A stretch of DNA of 5,226 nucleotides from Thermodesulfovibrionales bacterium (GTDB taxonomy: Bacteria; Nitrospirota; Thermodesulfovibrionia; Thermodesulfovibrionales; SM23-35), in NCBI GenBank assembly GCA_020053565.1, contig JAGVMY010000167.1:1-5226 (forward strand). Direction: 5' to 3'. Each line of letters starts with the position of its first letter. Position 1 is the first letter of the stretch. Made by a program: the position numbers and the translations under genes. A model generated the notes under the pieces. The model saw nothing but the letters and a program-made list of their open reading frames with translations, did not search any database and was not told where the DNA came from. Positions 5,218-5,226 of this stretch are shown here, in pieces.

Positions 5218-5226
5218 AATTTTGCG

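Overview
The window holds six genes or gene ends plus one partial gene. The core looks like part of a type IV pilus / type II secretion-like locus from a moderately AT-rich Gram-negative bacterium. Product style (class III pseudopilins, an ExeA/MshM-type ATPase, an IagB-type lytic transglycosylase) and intergenic repeat style would fit Nitrospirota, Desulfobacterota or a similar lineage. That placement is an inference; no marker gene here settles it.

Layout from left to right. Positions 1-78 (+) are the hydrophobic C-terminal end of an unidentified membrane protein. Positions 141-680 (-) encode a Uma2-family (PD-(D/E)XK nuclease fold) protein with its own sigma70-type promoter, whose -35 box overlaps the U-tract of the terminator of the genes behind it. 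Positions 848-1459 (-) and 1535-2182 (-) are tandem paralogous pseudopilins, read leftwards from a fully consensus promoter at 2226-2253 and ended by a hairpin plus T-run at 734-764. The upstream pseudopilin has no ATG, GTG or TTG at the place its leader peptide must begin. The only well-placed start codon is an ATA behind a good Shine-Dalgarno sequence.

Reading the other way, 2280-2807 (+) encodes a secreted lytic transglycosylase whose C-terminal tail contains a 7-bp tandem repeat, and 2815-3828 (+) encodes a single-pass inner-membrane TPR protein. The two are 7 bp apart and probably form one operon. Positions 3912-5177 (-) encode a convergent AAA+ ATPase with one transmembrane helix and a periplasmic SH3b domain. 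An imperfect palindromic repeat lies between the converging genes, and a GC-rich palindrome sits just upstream of the ATPase.

Together the pseudopilins, the transglycosylase, the TPR protein (MshN/GspB-like in architecture) and the ATPase (MshM/GspA-like) suggest a module that opens or binds peptidoglycan so that a pilus or secretion machine can cross the envelope. The Uma2 gene and the 1-78 gene end look unrelated. No RNA gene, CRISPR array or transposase was seen.
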